A program made the position numbers and the translations under genes. From contig CALBLK010000065.1 of NCBI GenBank assembly GCA_937895845.1, positions 1 through 5,361 of the forward strand: a stretch of 5,361 nucleotides of DNA, written 5' to 3'. The stretch is from an uncultured Prevotella sp. Lineage in GTDB: Bacteria > Bacteroidota > Bacteroidia > Bacteroidales > Bacteroidaceae. A model generated the notes under the pieces. That model made no database searches. It was not told the origin of the DNA and saw only the letters and a list, made by a program, of their open reading frames with translations. Position 1 is the first letter of the stretch. Every line of letters begins with the position of its first letter. Of the stretch, positions 4,551 to 5,361 are shown one piece after another.

Positions 4551-4748
4551 ATGAAAGAATACTATCGAATGGTGATTGAGCTTTGCAAGCAGAGTATCGC
4601 CATACACCAAGTAAATTCAGAAAAGAGTTTGGAGGTGCTTACAGAGTTAGAAAAGGCTATCACGACCGCAAAAATTAAAGGCTTGCCCTTTGATGAACTG
4701 CAAGAGCTGAAAGCCGATGTTGAACTAATAAGGACTATGAGCGTATGA
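4551..4748 (+). CDS. Small helical protein of unknown function, coupled to the exported-protein gene
   Basis: A 65-residue protein from the ATG at 4551, rich in Glu, Lys and Leu. YYRMVIELCKQSIAIHQ is followed by KSLEVLTELEKAITTAKIK, a GLPFDEL break and QELKADVELIRTM, so a helical hairpin or coiled coil seems likely. It lies 48 bases after the repressor stop in the same reading frame, with no other stop in between; a TTG at 4509 could give a longer form of 79 residues. Its TGA overlaps the ATG of the exported protein by ATGA (4745-4748), implying translational coupling. No family is recognised. An antirepressor, repressor partner or accessory role are all possible, and none is supported by sequence. 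Confidence 0.62.
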   Translation: MKEYYRMVIELCKQSIAIHQVNSEKSLEVLTELEKAITTAKIKGLPFDELQELKADVELIRTMSV

Positions 4749-5251
4749 AAAAGACCATATTAGGCTTGCTTTTGTCTGTTTGCCTTACAGCAAATGCCCA
4801 AGTAAAAAACGCTGGCTGCTTTCTTCGTATGATAGAGCCTATAAAGAGCGATACACTTGCTTATTCCAATGACAGTGTGCAAATATCATTTACATTCAAC
4901 AATATGAATTATTTTGTAGAAGTTGAAGTAAAGAACAAAACTAACGATATGATTGCTGTTGATTGGGATAAGTTTCTAATCGTCAATGGCACGACAAGCA
5001 AGCCTATCATTTTTGACGATACCGTTATTGCATTGAAAGATGTTTCCAAGGGCAAAAGTCAGATTGCACCAAAGACCAAAATTTATAAAAGTATAATGGC
5101 AAAAGACAATATCGAATACCCCACAACCTTATACAGCAAGAAATATGTAAAAATGCGTCCATGTCAAATAGGCTTTATTGTACCCATAGAATATGCCAAT
5201 GGGTGTAAGGATTACAAGTGTATAATTGAAGCATATATACCGAAGAAATGA
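4745..5251 (+). CDS. Exported beta-rich protein, candidate envelope accessory (lysogenic conversion) gene
   Basis: A 168-residue protein. Residues 1-18 (MKKTILGLLLSVCLTANA) form a signal peptide with a probable cut before Q19, the usual ANA|Q style in Bacteroidetes; no good lipobox precedes C25. The mature part has alternating hydrophobic strands: VQISFTF (45-51), YFVEVEVKNKTNDMIAVDWDKFLIV (56-80), PIIFDDTVI, then QIGFIVPIEY and YKCIIEAYI. This suits an Ig-like beta sandwich, and the NKTND-x-I-x-VDWDKF pattern recalls small Bacteroidetes envelope lipoproteins. C140, C154 and C159 could form a disulfide once exported. It is joined by ATGA overlaps to both neighbours and probably expressed from the repressor promoter in the lysogen. 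A superinfection-exclusion or surface-modifying role is inferred from position only. Confidence 0.7.
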   Translation: MKKTILGLLLSVCLTANAQVKNAGCFLRMIEPIKSDTLAYSNDSVQISFTFNNMNYFVEVEVKNKTNDMIAVDWDKFLIVNGTTSKPIIFDDTVIALKDVSKGKSQIAPKTKIYKSIMAKDNIEYPTTLYSKKYVKMRPCQIGFIVPIEYANGCKDYKCIIEAYIPKK

Positions 5252-5361
5252 ATACGCCAGTAAGCAAGCAGATAATGGAACGCTTTTATTGCGCCCTTGA
5301 TGCTATAATCCTTAAATTAGCAGACAAAGAATATCTGTATGTTCTTTGGATTTTTATCGTG
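5248..5361 (+). CDS. 5' part of an unrecognised gene, cut by the right edge
   Basis: An ATG at 5248 overlaps the previous gene's TGA by ATGA (5248-5251), and the frame stays open for 38 codons to the window end. The visible residues are MNTPVSKQIMERFYCALDA, then IILKLADKEYLYVLWIFIV. The opening KQIMERFYCALDAII resembles the starts of some small Bacteroidetes phage HTH regulators, but the HTH itself would lie beyond the edge, so this is a weak hint. The hydrophobic YLYVLWIFIV could equally begin a membrane segment. The ATGA overlap is the best evidence that it is a real gene in the repressor operon. Confidence 0.55.
   Translation, partial: MNTPVSKQIMERFYCALDAIILKLADKEYLYVLWIFIV

Overview
The window looks like the early region and lysogeny switch of a temperate phage, prophage or related integrative element from a Bacteroidetes host. 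The host call rests on three things: promoter elements of the Bacteroides type (TTTG at -33, TAnnTTTG at -7), A/T-rich leaders in place of clear Shine-Dalgarno sites, and an ANA|Q-type signal peptide. No integrase, portal, capsid or attachment site lies inside the window, so prophage and lytic-capable phage cannot be told apart here.

Layout. From about 3825 down to 1, everything reads leftward on the minus strand in GC-rich sequence. In transcription order the genes are: a Cro-like helix-turn-helix protein (3825-3595), a MerR-like HTH protein (3578-3291), an excisionase-like HTH protein (3275-3072), a two-span small membrane protein (3017-2784), an unrecognised bipartite protein with a Pro/Ala/Glu linker (2761-2285), a DUF2800 RecB/Cas4-like nuclease-fold protein (2262-1111), a small charged helical protein (1090-827), a DUF2815 ssDNA-binding-like protein (788-228), and a partial gene running off the left edge. 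From 3996 rightward the plus strand is clearly more AT-rich. It carries a phage repressor without a peptidase domain, a small helical protein, an exported beta-rich protein and the first 38 codons of another gene. The last three are joined by ATGA start/stop overlaps.

The control region 3826-3995 holds two promoter-like sequences that face each other. The leftward one matches the Bacteroides consensus fully, and a perfect 7-3-7 palindrome overlaps its -7 box. This suits a bistable switch in which the repressor shuts off the leftward early operon.

Two AT-rich hexamer arrays stand out in the GC-rich operon: (TTTGAA)4-TTTAAA at 794-823 and (TTTAGA)6-TTTGAA-TTTAAA at 3029-3076 (plus-strand reading). 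Each fills the gap between one gene's stop and the next gene's start, and both carry the same TTTGAATTTAAA end. They are the least ordinary DNA signal here and may be translation-enhancing leaders whose copy number can vary. How the genes work together is inference: regulators first, then a DNA recombination/replication module (DUF2800 plus DUF2815), with an envelope-directed accessory gene co-expressed with the repressor in the lysogen.
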